Source: Paracoccus sp. MC1862 (lineage in GTDB: Bacteria; Pseudomonadota; Alphaproteobacteria; Rhodobacterales; Rhodobacteraceae). From it: DNA of 64,000 nucleotides. The translations under genes were made by a program, and so were the position numbers. This document shows, one piece after another, positions 1 through 8,470 of this stretch (the first letter of the stretch is position 1; every line of letters begins with the position of its first letter). Under the pieces are notes generated by a model, which was not told the origin of the DNA, did no database searches, and saw only the letters and a program-made list of their open reading frames with translations. The DNA is taken from contig NZ_CP067225.1 in NCBI RefSeq assembly GCF_016617715.1, positions 2,858,001 to 2,922,000 of the forward strand, written 5' to 3'.

Positions 1-14
1 ATGCCGCGCCCTGG

Positions 15-959
15 CTAGGGAACGGGATCTGCCGCTGGAGCCGTTCCGGGCGTGAGCCGCACCCGCCGTTCGCGCGGCGGCTTTGCCGGGGCGGTCGCCG
101 TCTCGTCCACGCCGGCGAAGCGGTGGGTCATGCGGAAGACGTCCACCGGGCAGGAATCGATGCAGGCGCCGCAGTTCAGGCAGTCGCCCGACCGGATCAC
201 CGGGCTGTCCGTCCCCTTCAGCGCGGGGACGATGACATGGGGTTCCGGGCAGATGTTGAAGCAGGCGGCGCAGTCGGTGCAGGCCGCCCGCCGCGTCGCC
301 GCCACGCGGGTCAGCGAGAACCGCCCGACCACGCCGTAGAAGGCGCCCACAGGGCAGAGATGGCTGCACCAGGCCCGCCGCGCCACGAACAGGTCCAGCA
401 GGAACACCGCCAGCACGATGCCCCAGCCGAGGCCGACTCCGGTGATCAGCCCCCGCTGCATCATGCTGACGGGGTTGACCAGTTCCCAGGCAATCCGCCC
501 GGTCAGCACCGCCGCCATCAGCGTCGCCGCCAGAATCACCAGCCGGGTGCGGCGGTCGAGCTTGCGGTCGCGGGTCAGCCCGGTCTTCTCGCGCAGCCAG
601 TGGGCGCTGTCGGTCACGACATTGACCGGGCAGACCCAACTGCAATAGGCGCGGCCCCCGACGATCAGGTAAAGCGCGACGATCAGCGCCGCCCCGATCA
701 GCGCAGTGACGGCCAGCCCATGCCCCGCCGCAAGCGATTGCAGCAGGATATAGGGGTCCGACAGCGGCAGCACGCCGAGGATGTCGCTCGATGCAAAGTT
801 CCCCCGCACCAACCAGATCCCCGCCCAAGGGCCCAGCATGAAGACCGCCATCGCCGCGATCTGGCTGGACCGGCGCAGCAGCCACCACTTGTGCGACCGC
901 CACCAGCCGCGCGCCGCGACCGACTGCCGCCGCGCGTCCAGATCGAGCCGCCCGATCAT
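15..959 (-). CDS. mauN: MauN, polyferredoxin membrane protein
   Basis: Last gene of the mau operon, 314 aa. It is a NapH-like membrane ferredoxin: hydrophobic segments near residues 30-55, 80-105, 140-160 and 170-190 alternate with CxxxCP motifs (CSWVCP, CSHLCP), and two 4Fe-4S ferredoxin motifs follow (CTDCAACFNICPE, CLNCGACIDSCPV). By family it should pass electrons at the cytoplasmic membrane. Its exact role in methylamine oxidation is unknown, and I recall MauM/MauN being dispensable in P. denitrificans. The start overlaps the mauM stop by 4 bases (ATGA), so the two are translationally coupled. The C-terminal 35 residues are Ala/Pro/Arg-rich and look disordered. Confidence 0.93.
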   Translation of the reverse strand: MIGRLDLDARRQSVAARGWWRSHKWWLLRRSSQIAAMAVFMLGPWAGIWLVRGNFASSDILGVLPLSDPYILLQSLAAGHGLAVTALIGAALIVALYLIVGGRAYCSWVCPVNVVTDSAHWLREKTGLTRDRKLDRRTRLVILAATLMAAVLTGRIAWELVNPVSMMQRGLITGVGLGWGIVLAVFLLDLFVARRAWCSHLCPVGAFYGVVGRFSLTRVAATRRAACTDCAACFNICPEPHVIVPALKGTDSPVIRSGDCLNCGACIDSCPVDVFRMTHRFAGVDETATAPAKPPRERRVRLTPGTAPAADPVP

Positions 960-1618
960 GCAGGCCGCCCGGCGCGGTTGCGCCCCTCTCCGCCTAGGCC
1001 CAGATCACGGGGCAAGACGCGGATCGAGGCATGGCCGGTGACGCAATGCTTCTCGCAGGTGCCGCAGCCGGTGCATTTGTCGGAATGGACCACCGGCAGG
1101 ACCACGGCGCGGCCGTCGATCTCGCCCTTCTCCAGCGTGATCGCCTCGTTGCGGATGGGGCAGACGCGGTGACAGATGCTGCAGTTGAGGCCCTTGTAAT
1201 TCAGGCAGGTCTCGTGCCCCACCAGCACCGCCACGCCCATGTCGGCCTGCCGGATGTCGGGGATCTCACGGTCGAGCGCGCCCGTGGGGCAGGCCCGGGC
1301 GCAGGGGACGTCCTTGCACATGAAGCAGGGCGTCGTGCGCGGGGTGAAGAAGGGGGTGCCCACCGCCGCCTCGTCGCCCCATTCGGCAAGGGACAGCGTG
1401 TCGTAAGGGCAGGCCTCGACGCAAAGGCCGCAGCGCACGCAGGCCGAGAGGAAGTCATCCTCGGGCAGCGCCCCCGGCGGGCGCAGGGCGCGGGCGTCGG
1501 CGCGGCTGGCCATGTTCACCAGCGCCGTCAGCGACAACCCGGCCAGGCAGGCCGCGCCGCCCACGCGGGCGACCTCGCCCAGGGCGGCGCGACGGGTGAT
1601 CTTGCGTGGGCCGGCCAT
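956..1618 (-). CDS. mauM: MauM, NapG-like ferredoxin
   Basis: 220 aa protein with four 4Fe-4S motifs (CVRCGLCVEACPY, CFMCKDVPCARACPT, CSICHRVCPI, CTGCGTCEKHC), as in NapG/MauM ferredoxins. The N-terminus has a twin-arginine-like RRAAL stretch and a hydrophobic region to about residue 40, so export by Tat is likely. I take the ATG at 1618 because a strong GGAGGAGG lies just upstream on the minus strand; a GTG six bases earlier is possible. It probably forms an electron-transfer pair with the membrane protein MauN, whose start overlaps its stop. Function in methylamine metabolism is inferred from position. Confidence 0.92.
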   Translation of the reverse strand: MAGPRKITRRAALGEVARVGGAACLAGLSLTALVNMASRADARALRPPGALPEDDFLSACVRCGLCVEACPYDTLSLAEWGDEAAVGTPFFTPRTTPCFMCKDVPCARACPTGALDREIPDIRQADMGVAVLVGHETCLNYKGLNCSICHRVCPIRNEAITLEKGEIDGRAVVLPVVHSDKCTGCGTCEKHCVTGHASIRVLPRDLGLGGEGRNRAGRPA

Positions 1619-1648
1619 CGTCACCTCCTCCCGGGTTCGATGCGGGTC

Positions 1649-2845
1649 TCACTCCTGTTCGCTAGCGCGCGCGGCCTTCTGTTCGGCCAGCAGCGGCTCG
1701 TAGCGGCGGTCGGTCAGCGTTTCCAGGAACGCGACCAGCGCATCCACACGCACATCGTCAACCATCAGCCCGGATTCAAGCTCGGTCAGCGAGAGATTCG
1801 CCTCCACCTCGGGCGGGCCCCAGTCCTCGCCCGTCTCGGGGTTGATGCCTGCGTTCTTCCGACGGCTCGTGTATTTGTTGTAGAAGACGATGGCCGTCCG
1901 CAGATCCTCGAACACGCCGTTGTGCATGTAGGGGCCGGTCACGGCCACGTTCCGCAGCGTGGGCACCTTGAAGCGGCCGTCCTGCGTCGGATCATCGATG
2001 CCCGGATGGGCGGACAGCCCGAGGTCCGCGTGATCCGCGCCAAGCCCGCTGGCATCCCGTGCCGGGGCGTGCACCGGCAGGCCGATGTTGTGATATTCGT
2101 AATTGGTGAAGGTTTCTTTCTCGGCCACCCCCTGCTTGCGGCTCATGTGGCAAAGCCGGCAGTTCCAGGTGATGAAGACGGTGTGGCCGAATTCCTCCTG
2201 CGCGGTGAACTTTTCCTCGCCGCGCAGCCAGCGGTCATAGCGGGAATCGAAGGGGGCGAATTCGTCGGTCTGCTGGTAGGCGGCAAGCGCCTCGGCCACG
2301 GCGTCGAAGGCGCCTTCCGGGTCGTCCAGCGCGCCCGGTCCCCAAAGCGCCGCGAACTCGGCGGGATAGCCGAGGTCGGCGGCAAGGCGGGCGGCGACGG
2401 TCTGCTTGTCGGGCATCGCCATCTCGACGGGGTTCAGCATCGGCTGGCCCGCCTGCTCGAACAGGTTGGCGGCGCGCCCGTCCCAGAACTGCCCGCCCTT
2501 CCAGTCACCGGATTCGGTCTGGTGGAACTCGGGGCTGAAGCTGGCATAGGCCAGCGTCGGCGTGTTGCGGTCGCCGTGCGAATCGCCGTCGTCGCCGACC
2601 GAGACGGCCAGCCCGGCGCGGCCCTCGCGCGGGTCGGTGAAGGCGCGGGCGGGGTCGTGGCAGGTGGCGCAGGACTGCGTGTTGTTCCGCGACAGCGCGG
2701 GATCGAAGAACAGCCGCTCGCCCAGCGCGGCAAGGCGGGTGGGATCGGGCGCGCGCCTTTCGGGCGGCTCGGCGATGGCGGCCAGCGCCACGGCGGCCCA
2801 GCCGGCGGCGATCACCGTGCCCAGACCAAGCGTCGCCCTCAGCAT
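1649..2845 (-). CDS. mauG: MauG, di-haem enzyme for TTQ biosynthesis
   Basis: 398 aa, di-haem cytochrome c peroxidase family. An N-terminal signal sequence (residues 1-25) is followed by two haem-binding motifs, CATCH at 59-63 and CRLCH at 229-233. MauG is established as the enzyme that completes the tryptophan tryptophylquinone cofactor in the precursor of methylamine dehydrogenase, by hydroxylation and cross-linking of the two Trp residues of MauA through a bis-Fe(IV) state. It acts in the periplasm. The length agrees with this family. The gene starts inside the end of mauJ (7-base overlap), and mauM starts 30 bases beyond its stop. Confidence 0.95.
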   Translation of the reverse strand: MLRATLGLGTVIAAGWAAVALAAIAEPPERRAPDPTRLAALGERLFFDPALSRNNTQSCATCHDPARAFTDPREGRAGLAVSVGDDGDSHGDRNTPTLAYASFSPEFHQTESGDWKGGQFWDGRAANLFEQAGQPMLNPVEMAMPDKQTVAARLAADLGYPAEFAALWGPGALDDPEGAFDAVAEALAAYQQTDEFAPFDSRYDRWLRGEEKFTAQEEFGHTVFITWNCRLCHMSRKQGVAEKETFTNYEYHNIGLPVHAPARDASGLGADHADLGLSAHPGIDDPTQDGRFKVPTLRNVAVTGPYMHNGVFEDLRTAIVFYNKYTSRRKNAGINPETGEDWGPPEVEANLSLTELESGLMVDDVRVDALVAFLETLTDRRYEPLLAEQKAARASEQE

Positions 2846-3717
2846 GGCGCCATCTCCTTTTCCGCGGGCTGCGGGGCAACCGTCCCCCGCGCCCGGATCT
2901 CGGCGGCAAGCAGCCGGTGCGCGGCAAGATCGGCAAGGTTCGCCATCCGCGACAGCCGCTGCCGCTGGGCCAGGTCGTCGCAAAGGGGCCGCCTGATCCC
3001 GGTCGGCCCGACCAGCCGGTCGTGCCAGGGCTGCAGCGCCGCCAGCAGGCCGGGCAGGTCGAGGCCCGACAGGGACAGGTCATCCGCCCCCGCATGGACC
3101 AGCATCTCGGTCGTGACGCGGAAGCCCGCGGCATTGGCGCGGGCCAGCGCCGGATGACCCTCATCCGCCGCGTGCAGCAGGGCGAATGCCGACAGCAGCC
3201 TTGCGCCCGGCTCGGTCGCGGCGCGGGCCGACTGGAACAGTTCGGCCAGGGGCGCGAGGTCCTCGGGCATGGGCGCGAAGGCCCCGTGGTCCAGCGTCAG
3301 GGCGCTGGGCCGAAAGGGGGTGCAGCGCCAGCGGGCGTCGTGGGCCATGTCGGCGATCCGCCAGCCTGCGATGGCCATGCCGCGCCCGGTTTCCACCACA
3401 TAGCGCAACAGGCGCCGGGTCATCGCCCCATGGGCGCGTTCCAGCGCGGCCAAGGCCGAGGGGGCCGTCACGCGGACGATCACCTCGGCCAGCTTGCCCG
3501 CCTCGTTGCCATGCAGGGTCAGCGTCAACTCGCCCTCGGCCAGTTCGGTCCCGGCGGGGTCGGCCACGAGGTCCAGTTCCCATGCCTGCGTCACCGGGTT
3601 CCGCAGCAGGAAGCCCACCAGGAAAGCCCGCGGCGTCTGATCCGCGCGCGACTGACGGATCGTCTCGGGCGCGGTTGCCGCCTTCAGCGATCCGGTGATG
3701 TCATAGGGAATCCACAT
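2839..3717 (-). CDS. mauJ: MauJ, mau-cluster protein of unknown function
   Basis: 292 aa, identified as MauJ by its place between the amicyanin and mauG genes, as in Paracoccus. I see no signal peptide, membrane segment or catalytic motif; the protein looks cytoplasmic and mostly globular. It carries no cysteine cluster that would suggest a cofactor. The last 7 bases overlap the mauG start, suggesting coupled translation with the TTQ-forming enzyme. The biochemical role is unknown. Confidence 0.85.
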   Translation of the reverse strand: MWIPYDITGSLKAATAPETIRQSRADQTPRAFLVGFLLRNPVTQAWELDLVADPAGTELAEGELTLTLHGNEAGKLAEVIVRVTAPSALAALERAHGAMTRRLLRYVVETGRGMAIAGWRIADMAHDARWRCTPFRPSALTLDHGAFAPMPEDLAPLAELFQSARAATEPGARLLSAFALLHAADEGHPALARANAAGFRVTTEMLVHAGADDLSLSGLDLPGLLAALQPWHDRLVGPTGIRRPLCDDLAQRQRLSRMANLADLAAHRLLAAEIRARGTVAPQPAEKEMAPC

Positions 3718-3735
3718 GGCACTGACCCTTTCACC

Positions 3736-4131
3736 TCACTCGACGATGACCTTGGCCTTCATGAAGGGATGGGGCGTGCAGTGGTAATCATAGCTGCCCG
3801 CCTCGTTGAAGGTGATGGAATAGGATTGCTCCTTCTTCATCATCGCCCCGTCCATCTTGGCGTCGTCGACGACGCCGGCCTTGAAGGCGACGTTGTGGGG
3901 CATCGCCTCGCTGTTGATCCAGGTGACGGTCTGGCCGGGCTTGATGGTCACCTCGGCCGGTTCGTATTTCATCTTGGCGATGTTCACGATGACGGCTTCG
4001 GCGGGCGCCTCGGCTGCCGGCGCGGGCGCTTCGGTCAGGATCGAGATCTTGTCGGCCAGTGCCATCTGCGTGCCCAGGGCGGTCAGCGCGAGGGCGGTCA
4101 GCAGGGTGCGGGTCTTGGTGGCGAAGGTCAT
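3736..4131 (-). CDS. mauC: Amicyanin, blue copper protein
   Basis: 131 aa periplasmic type-1 copper protein that accepts electrons from methylamine dehydrogenase and passes them to c-type cytochromes. A signal peptide ends near the ALA at 24-26. The copper ligands are visible: His79 (in PHN), then Cys118, His121 and Met124 in the C-terminal CTPHPFM loop, the short loop characteristic of amicyanin. The size matches known amicyanins. A 10-bp perfect hairpin lies in the 64-base gap from mauA, which may help set different levels of the two products. Confidence 0.96.
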   Translation of the reverse strand: MTFATKTRTLLTALALTALGTQMALADKISILTEAPAPAAEAPAEAVIVNIAKMKYEPAEVTIKPGQTVTWINSEAMPHNVAFKAGVVDDAKMDGAMMKKEQSYSITFNEAGSYDYHCTPHPFMKAKVIVE

Positions 4132-4155
4132 GATGGCTCCGTGGGGTTCAAAGGG

Positions 4156-4184
4156 CCGGAGGGGCAGGGGAGCCGCCCCTCCGG
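4156..4184 (-). promoter_or_regulatory. Hairpin between mauA and mauC
   Basis: Perfect 10-bp inverted repeat, CCGGAGGGGC at 4156-4165 and GCCCCTCCGG at 4175-4184, with a 9-base loop, in the mauA-mauC gap. It is not followed by a clear T-run on the minus strand. It may stabilise the upstream mauA message or partly attenuate transcription into mauC; this is inference. Confidence 0.55.
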
Positions 4185-4195
4185 CGCCTCTCGGA

Positions 4196-4768
4196 TCAGC
4201 CGGCTCGGCCGACGATCGGAGAGATGGTGCAGTGATAGGTCATCGCGTCATCCTCGGCGCCGAAGCACCAGATGATATCGTTGCCGAATTCCGGGCGATA
4301 GACCGGCAGTTCGCCTTCCGTGTTGAAGCAGGGGCAGCGGCCCGACACCTGCGCCCCGCAGCAGTCGCGATAGGCGATCAGGTAGCTCTGCCCATCGGTC
4401 GGGTTGTAGCAGCTTGCCACCCAGGATGCGGTGGCCAGCTTGGTGCCCGGCGGGCAGTTGGTCAGCGAGCCGCCCGAGCAGTCGCAGACGTTGCCGTCGA
4501 TCGAGCAGTGACGCCAGTAGTCGCAGGCCTGGATGTCATGGTCCTGCGGGTTCCAGCCGTCGCGCGGATGGGCGGCGCCCGGTTCCGGCGTGGTGGCGGC
4601 GTTCGCCCGGCTGACGCGGCCGCGGCGGTCCACCGGCAGCAGCGGCACCAGGCCCACGCCCAGCATCACCGTGCCCAGCTTGCCGATGGCGCCGCGCCGG
4701 CTGGTCCGGCCTGCCACGCGCCGTGACATCTTTTCGACCATGTCGTCGAACCTGAAATTCCCCAGCAT
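4196..4768 (-). CDS. mauA: Methylamine dehydrogenase light (beta) chain
   Basis: 190 aa TTQ-bearing subunit of methylamine dehydrogenase, which oxidises methylamine to formaldehyde and ammonia in the periplasm. A long leader with a twin-arginine motif (SRRGAIGKLG) ends near ANA at 55-57. The mature part has many cysteines in the disulfide-rich pattern of this subunit. The two tryptophans that form the cofactor are Trp116 (in SWVASC) and Trp167 (in IIWCFG); their spacing of 51 equals that of Trp57 and Trp108 in the Paracoccus protein. It needs MauD, MauE, MauF and MauG for maturation. Confidence 0.97.
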   Translation of the reverse strand: MLGNFRFDDMVEKMSRRVAGRTSRRGAIGKLGTVMLGVGLVPLLPVDRRGRVSRANAATTPEPGAAHPRDGWNPQDHDIQACDYWRHCSIDGNVCDCSGGSLTNCPPGTKLATASWVASCYNPTDGQSYLIAYRDCCGAQVSGRCPCFNTEGELPVYRPEFGNDIIWCFGAEDDAMTYHCTISPIVGRAG

Positions 4769-4811
4769 CGAAATCCTCCCTAGTCTTGCGGGGTTGCGGT
4801 CAGCGGCCCGG

Positions 4812-5411
4812 TCAGGCCGCCTTCTTCCGGCTGGCGATATACTGCTGCAGCGAGGCGAAGCCGGTCTTGTCGGCCTCCAGCAGGCTTTCCAGATGCTCGC
4901 GCGTGTTGGTCAGGCCCTTGGCGCGGATGGTGCCCTGCGGGTCCAGAAGGACGCCGTAAGGGATCTTGCCGACCTGGAAGGCCATCCCCGCCTCGGCCGA
5001 GACGACATAGCGGATCTCGCCCAGATCATGACTGTCGAGGAAGCGGCGGTGTTCCTCGGGCGCGCCGTCCGAGATCATCACGACCGAGATCTTTTCCGCC
5101 CGCGCGATCGACTTGATGATCGGGAACAGCTTGTCGCAGACCGGGCAGGTGGGCGCGGTGAACATCAGCAGCGTCTGCCGCCCGTCCGCCGCGGGGCCGC
5201 CGATCTTGACGGCGCGGCCGGCGAAATCGGTCAGGTCCAGTTCCGGCGCCTTGTCGCCGATGTCCGGCCCGTGGTCGGTGATCATCGCGCCCATGGGCGA
5301 CGAGCGTTCGTGCAGCAGCCCGACCTGGCGCATCAGCCCCAGCATCACCACCGTGACGCCCAGAAAGGCCACCCACAGCAGGACGTTGGATACGATCAGA
5401 AGATTGGTCAT
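4812..5411 (-). CDS. mauD: MauD, thioredoxin-like disulfide factor
   Basis: 199 aa. One N-terminal membrane segment (residues 3-25) anchors a thioredoxin-like domain with the redox motif CPVC (in FTAPTCPVC), followed by a cis-Pro region (KIPYG). It is thought to form or isomerise the disulfides of the MauA light chain in the periplasm, together with MauE. It begins one base after the mauE stop. The family and the order mauE-mauD-mauA are as in Paracoccus. Confidence 0.94.
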   Translation of the reverse strand: MTNLLIVSNVLLWVAFLGVTVVMLGLMRQVGLLHERSSPMGAMITDHGPDIGDKAPELDLTDFAGRAVKIGGPAADGRQTLLMFTAPTCPVCDKLFPIIKSIARAEKISVVMISDGAPEEHRRFLDSHDLGEIRYVVSAEAGMAFQVGKIPYGVLLDPQGTIRAKGLTNTREHLESLLEADKTGFASLQQYIASRKKAA

Positions 5412-5412
5412 G

Positions 5413-5970
5413 TCAGCGTCCTTTCGACGTGGTGGTGTGCATGGCCCGCAGGCCCCCCAGCGCCGCGGCGCTGAGGTAAAGCATCATGGCGGTCAGCCCG
5501 GCCATCAGGCCGACCAGCGCCTCGGCCAGCATCGGACCGGGGGCGGCGGGCAGCAGCCCCGCCACCGCCAGCGCCGCACCGGCCATCAGCGCATTGCGCC
5601 CGACCAGCGCCCAGCCGACCTGCTGCTTCAGCCCGTTGCGGAAGCAGCCGCAGTCGATGGAGGTCCGCCCGCGCAGCACGTTGACCGCGATGGCCGCCCC
5701 GAAGACCGCCAGCAGCGCCGCCGCGGCGATGGCGGCAGGAACCGCCGTCGCCCCGATCAGCAGCCCCGCCGCGACCGCCAGTTCCACCACCGGCAGCGCC
5801 AGCGCGGTCACGCGGGACGCCCCGTCAGGCAGGATGCGGAAGTTGCGGACGACGCCGTAGAACTCCTCGGCATGGCCCAGCTTGGACAGCGCCGCCGTGG
5901 CGAAGACCAGCGCCAGGAAGACGCGGATCGCCAGCAGGGCCGCGGGATTGGCGATGAGATCGTGCATCAT
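5413..5970 (-). CDS. mauE: MauE, membrane protein for MADH maturation
   Basis: 185 aa integral membrane protein of the MauE/DoxX-like family. I count four hydrophobic segments (about residues 8-27, 55-80, 85-105 and 145-170). A conserved Cys pair appears in DCGCF, which may exchange electrons with MauD. MauE is required for methylamine dehydrogenase assembly in Paracoccus. It lies 4 bases after mauB and 1 base before mauD. Confidence 0.92.
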   Translation of the reverse strand: MMHDLIANPAALLAIRVFLALVFATAALSKLGHAEEFYGVVRNFRILPDGASRVTALALPVVELAVAAGLLIGATAVPAAIAAAALLAVFGAAIAVNVLRGRTSIDCGCFRNGLKQQVGWALVGRNALMAGAALAVAGLLPAAPGPMLAEALVGLMAGLTAMMLYLSAAALGGLRAMHTTTSKGR

Positions 5971-5974
5971 CGCC

Positions 5975-7339
5975 TCAGTTCATGTCCGACAGGCTGATGA
6001 CCGTCGGGCCGTGGCCCAACTGGTTCACGGACCGCAGTTCCTCGCCCGACTCGGCGTCGTAGATGTAGAGCGTCCTGGCCCCGGTCGAGAGACCGTAAAG
6101 CAGCGGATCGTCGTCCTGGCTGACCGCGACCGAGTCGATGTCATGGCCAAGCTCGTGCCTGGCGATGCGCTCGCCCGTCTCGGCGTTGATGACGACGACA
6201 TGGCGGCTGGGGGTCTTGTGGGTCCATTCCGCGCGCTGGTCGACCAGCATGTAGATCTGGTTCGACGGCCGGTGATAGGCCACCAGCTGCCAGCCGCCCG
6301 GACGCCAGTTGTCGGCGCGTTCCTCGGCGGTCAGCCCGTCGATGGTGTTCAGCGCCTGCGGCTCGCCCGAGGACAGGTCGAACTGGTAGATCTTGCCCTC
6401 GTAGGTCGGCCAGGCCAGCCGCCCGGTCTTCTGCGAATAGGCCGGGTGGTTGACGAGATACTCGTCCTCGGGGTGGAAGACCGCGCTGTGGGTGATCTGC
6501 GGCTCGGCGTCGGATGCGGCGTCGAACTGCACGCGGGCGAGGCTGCCATCGCGGCAATGCATGAAGAAGTTGTCGGGTGCCGTCGGGAAGATGTGGTAGC
6601 AGTCCGGCACTTCCAGCATCCGGCTGAAGGCCTTGCCCTCAAGGTCCACCACGCCGACGGCGGGCGCGGGCGAGAACTGGTAATACAGCAGCGTGCTGTT
6701 GCCCGGCGTCACCGCCGCCATCCAGGGATAGGTGCCGACGAGGAAGCGGTGCGCCTCGACCGGCAGGGTGATGTCGGCCACGGGATTGAAGGTGACGGGG
6801 TCGAAGACCTCGACGTAATCCTCGCGCTCGCCCCGCGAGATGCGGGAATAGGTGGTGCTGACCTGCGCATAGACCGAGCCGTCGTCGGACAGGACCGGGT
6901 TCGGCAGGAAGCCGCTGTCGGTGATGGCGATGACCCGGCCCGCGTCCGTGTCGATCACGAACTGCTGGGTGAGCGAGCCGAAATGCGCCGAGTCGTTGAT
7001 ATAGACGCGCCGGGTGTTCGGGGCGGGTGCCTCGAGGATCACCGGCTCGTCGTCCTCGCCCGCGGCCAGGGCGGCGGCAGCTTCGGCGGCGGCGCGCTGG
7101 CCGTGGGTCTGTCCCTCGGCGGCGGTGGCGGCAGCCGCACCCGCACCCGCAGCGGCAGGCGCGTCGGTCGCGGCAGGGGTGGCGTCAGCGGCGGCGGGGG
7201 CCTCGGCAGCCGGCGGCTGGCCCTCGGCCGGCGCGGGCGCCTGGGCCCAGGCCGCGCTGAAGGCGAGAAGCGAGCAGGTCAGCCCCGCCCCGACGAAAGA
7301 TGCGCGCAAGAGCCGCGGCTTTTGGCCTGATTCGACCAT
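5975..7339 (-). CDS. mauB: Methylamine dehydrogenase heavy (alpha) chain
   Basis: 454 aa large subunit of the alpha2beta2 methylamine dehydrogenase, a seven-bladed beta-propeller in the periplasm. The start at 7339 follows GGGAGGACAGG, a good ribosome-binding site. A signal peptide ends near AWA at 30-32. A low-complexity Ala/Pro-rich stretch of about 60 residues then precedes the propeller, which begins near the NTRRVYIND region. That stretch looks unusually long, and an alignment would be needed to judge this. The end ([12 protein letters not shown]) is intact. Confidence 0.96.
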   Translation of the reverse strand: MVESGQKPRLLRASFVGAGLTCSLLAFSAAWAQAPAPAEGQPPAAEAPAAADATPAATDAPAAAGAGAAAATAAEGQTHGQRAAAEAAAALAAGEDDEPVILEAPAPNTRRVYINDSAHFGSLTQQFVIDTDAGRVIAITDSGFLPNPVLSDDGSVYAQVSTTYSRISRGEREDYVEVFDPVTFNPVADITLPVEAHRFLVGTYPWMAAVTPGNSTLLYYQFSPAPAVGVVDLEGKAFSRMLEVPDCYHIFPTAPDNFFMHCRDGSLARVQFDAASDAEPQITHSAVFHPEDEYLVNHPAYSQKTGRLAWPTYEGKIYQFDLSSGEPQALNTIDGLTAEERADNWRPGGWQLVAYHRPSNQIYMLVDQRAEWTHKTPSRHVVVINAETGERIARHELGHDIDSVAVSQDDDPLLYGLSTGARTLYIYDAESGEELRSVNQLGHGPTVISLSDMN

Positions 7340-7419
7340 CCTGTCCTCCCATTGATGGCAGCGTGGTGCTGGCTGCGCGGGTCGTGCCGCGCAGGCCGGT
7401 GTCATAGGTCCGGTAGAAA

Positions 7420-8256
7420 TCAGGCCAGCGCGACCACGGCGAAGGCGGCCCCCAGCGCGACAAGGATCGCCCCGTCGGCCATCGCGGCGCGTTCCTGGTT
7501 GCGCGACAGCCAGCCCTGGATCTGGTAATCGTTGACCGGCAGGGCGGTGACCGCGACCGGCAGGAAACGCCCGATGTTGAACAGCGCGATCAGGGCGATG
7601 GCCTCGGGGATGTTGCCGGTCAGGACAGCCGCCGCGGTGACCAGATACAGCAGCGGCGTCTGCACATAGGTCATGTAGTCCAGCCCCAGCGCCAGCCCGT
7701 AAAGCCCGCCGACGACCGGCTTGGAAAACCGCACCCGCGCGTCATGGGGCACCTGCGCCCGCCGCTGCGGATAAGGCACCCGCAGAAAGTCCAGCTGATG
7801 CGCGCCGTAGACCAGCCCGACCAGCGCCAGCAGCACCAGCGCCGCCGTCCCGAAGCCCGCGAAACCGAGGACCGCCCCGAGGGCGCCCAGCGCCGTCCCC
7901 AGGATCAGCGCCCCCAGCGCATAGCCCGCCCCGTGCATGGCAAAGGTCGGCAGCCACTCGGCCACGGCCTTCGCGCCGCGCCCCTTGGGCCGCAGCAGCG
8001 AGATCGAGGAATAGCCGCAGGGCGACCAGGTGGACAGCACGCCCCCCGCGACCGCCGCTACCCCCAGCGTGCCCCAGACCGCCGCCGTGCTGTCGGCGGC
8101 GCCGGCAAGCGCCACCCCGCCCACCGCGCCGGCCAAGCCCGAGGCGGCCAGGATCGTCAGCCGGGCGGGACGCGAGAATTCTTCCGCGAAGATCTGGCAG
8201 TCGGGAACGCCCTCCTGCCCGTCCGCGTTCTCGGGAAACCTGTCGATCGAAGCCAC
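7420..8256 (-). CDS. mauF: MauF, membrane protein for MADH formation
   Basis: 278 aa membrane protein, first gene of the mau operon, with a CcdA/DsbD-like arrangement of about six hydrophobic segments and a [10 protein letters not shown] motif. In Paracoccus MauF is needed for the dehydrogenase to be made, but its chemistry is not known. I place the start at the GTG at 8256 because GAGGGGAGAG lies at the right distance upstream; the open frame extends further (to 8412) but that part runs through the likely promoter. An 80-base gap separates it from mauB. Confidence 0.85.
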   Translation of the reverse strand: MASIDRFPENADGQEGVPDCQIFAEEFSRPARLTILAASGLAGAVGGVALAGAADSTAAVWGTLGVAAVAGGVLSTWSPCGYSSISLLRPKGRGAKAVAEWLPTFAMHGAGYALGALILGTALGALGAVLGFAGFGTAALVLLALVGLVYGAHQLDFLRVPYPQRRAQVPHDARVRFSKPVVGGLYGLALGLDYMTYVQTPLLYLVTAAAVLTGNIPEAIALIALFNIGRFLPVAVTALPVNDYQIQGWLSRNQERAAMADGAILVALGAAFAVVALA

Positions 8257-8470
8257 GCTGCGCTCTCCCCTCGCTGCTGCCGGTGGCAGCGGGTCGTTCC
8301 GACGCGCCGCTGCCGCAATCGGGACAACTGTGACGGAACGTCGCACACGGTAAACTTGTATCTGTGCAGGGAGGGGCTGCGTTTTTGCAGCAGGAAATAT
8401 TTTTTCCTGCAAGTAATTGTATTCATTCGCACACGAAATCGGGCCGCAGAGTTAAGTGGCTGTGTTGCTT
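8257..8470 (-). promoter_or_regulatory. Putative mau operon promoter region
   Basis: 214-base gap between the LysR gene and mauF. It includes the most AT-rich stretch nearby (about 8390-8445), with a strong dyad at 8390-8410. It should carry the promoter of the whole mau operon, reading leftwards. I cannot fix -35/-10 boxes with confidence. Confidence 0.6.
8390..8410. promoter_or_regulatory. Dyad, candidate LysR-type operator for mau
   Basis: Perfect inverted repeat GCAGGAAA (8390-8397), 5-base AT spacer, TTTCCTGC (8403-8410). It has the interrupted-dyad form that LysR-type regulators bind, and sits about 135 bases upstream of the mauF start, next to the LysR gene. Binding is inferred, not shown. 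Confidence 0.45.

Noticed and set aside
1031..3157. Plus-strand open frame of 708 codons
   Set aside because: Antisense to mauM, mauG and part of mauJ, with no domain; a coding shadow.
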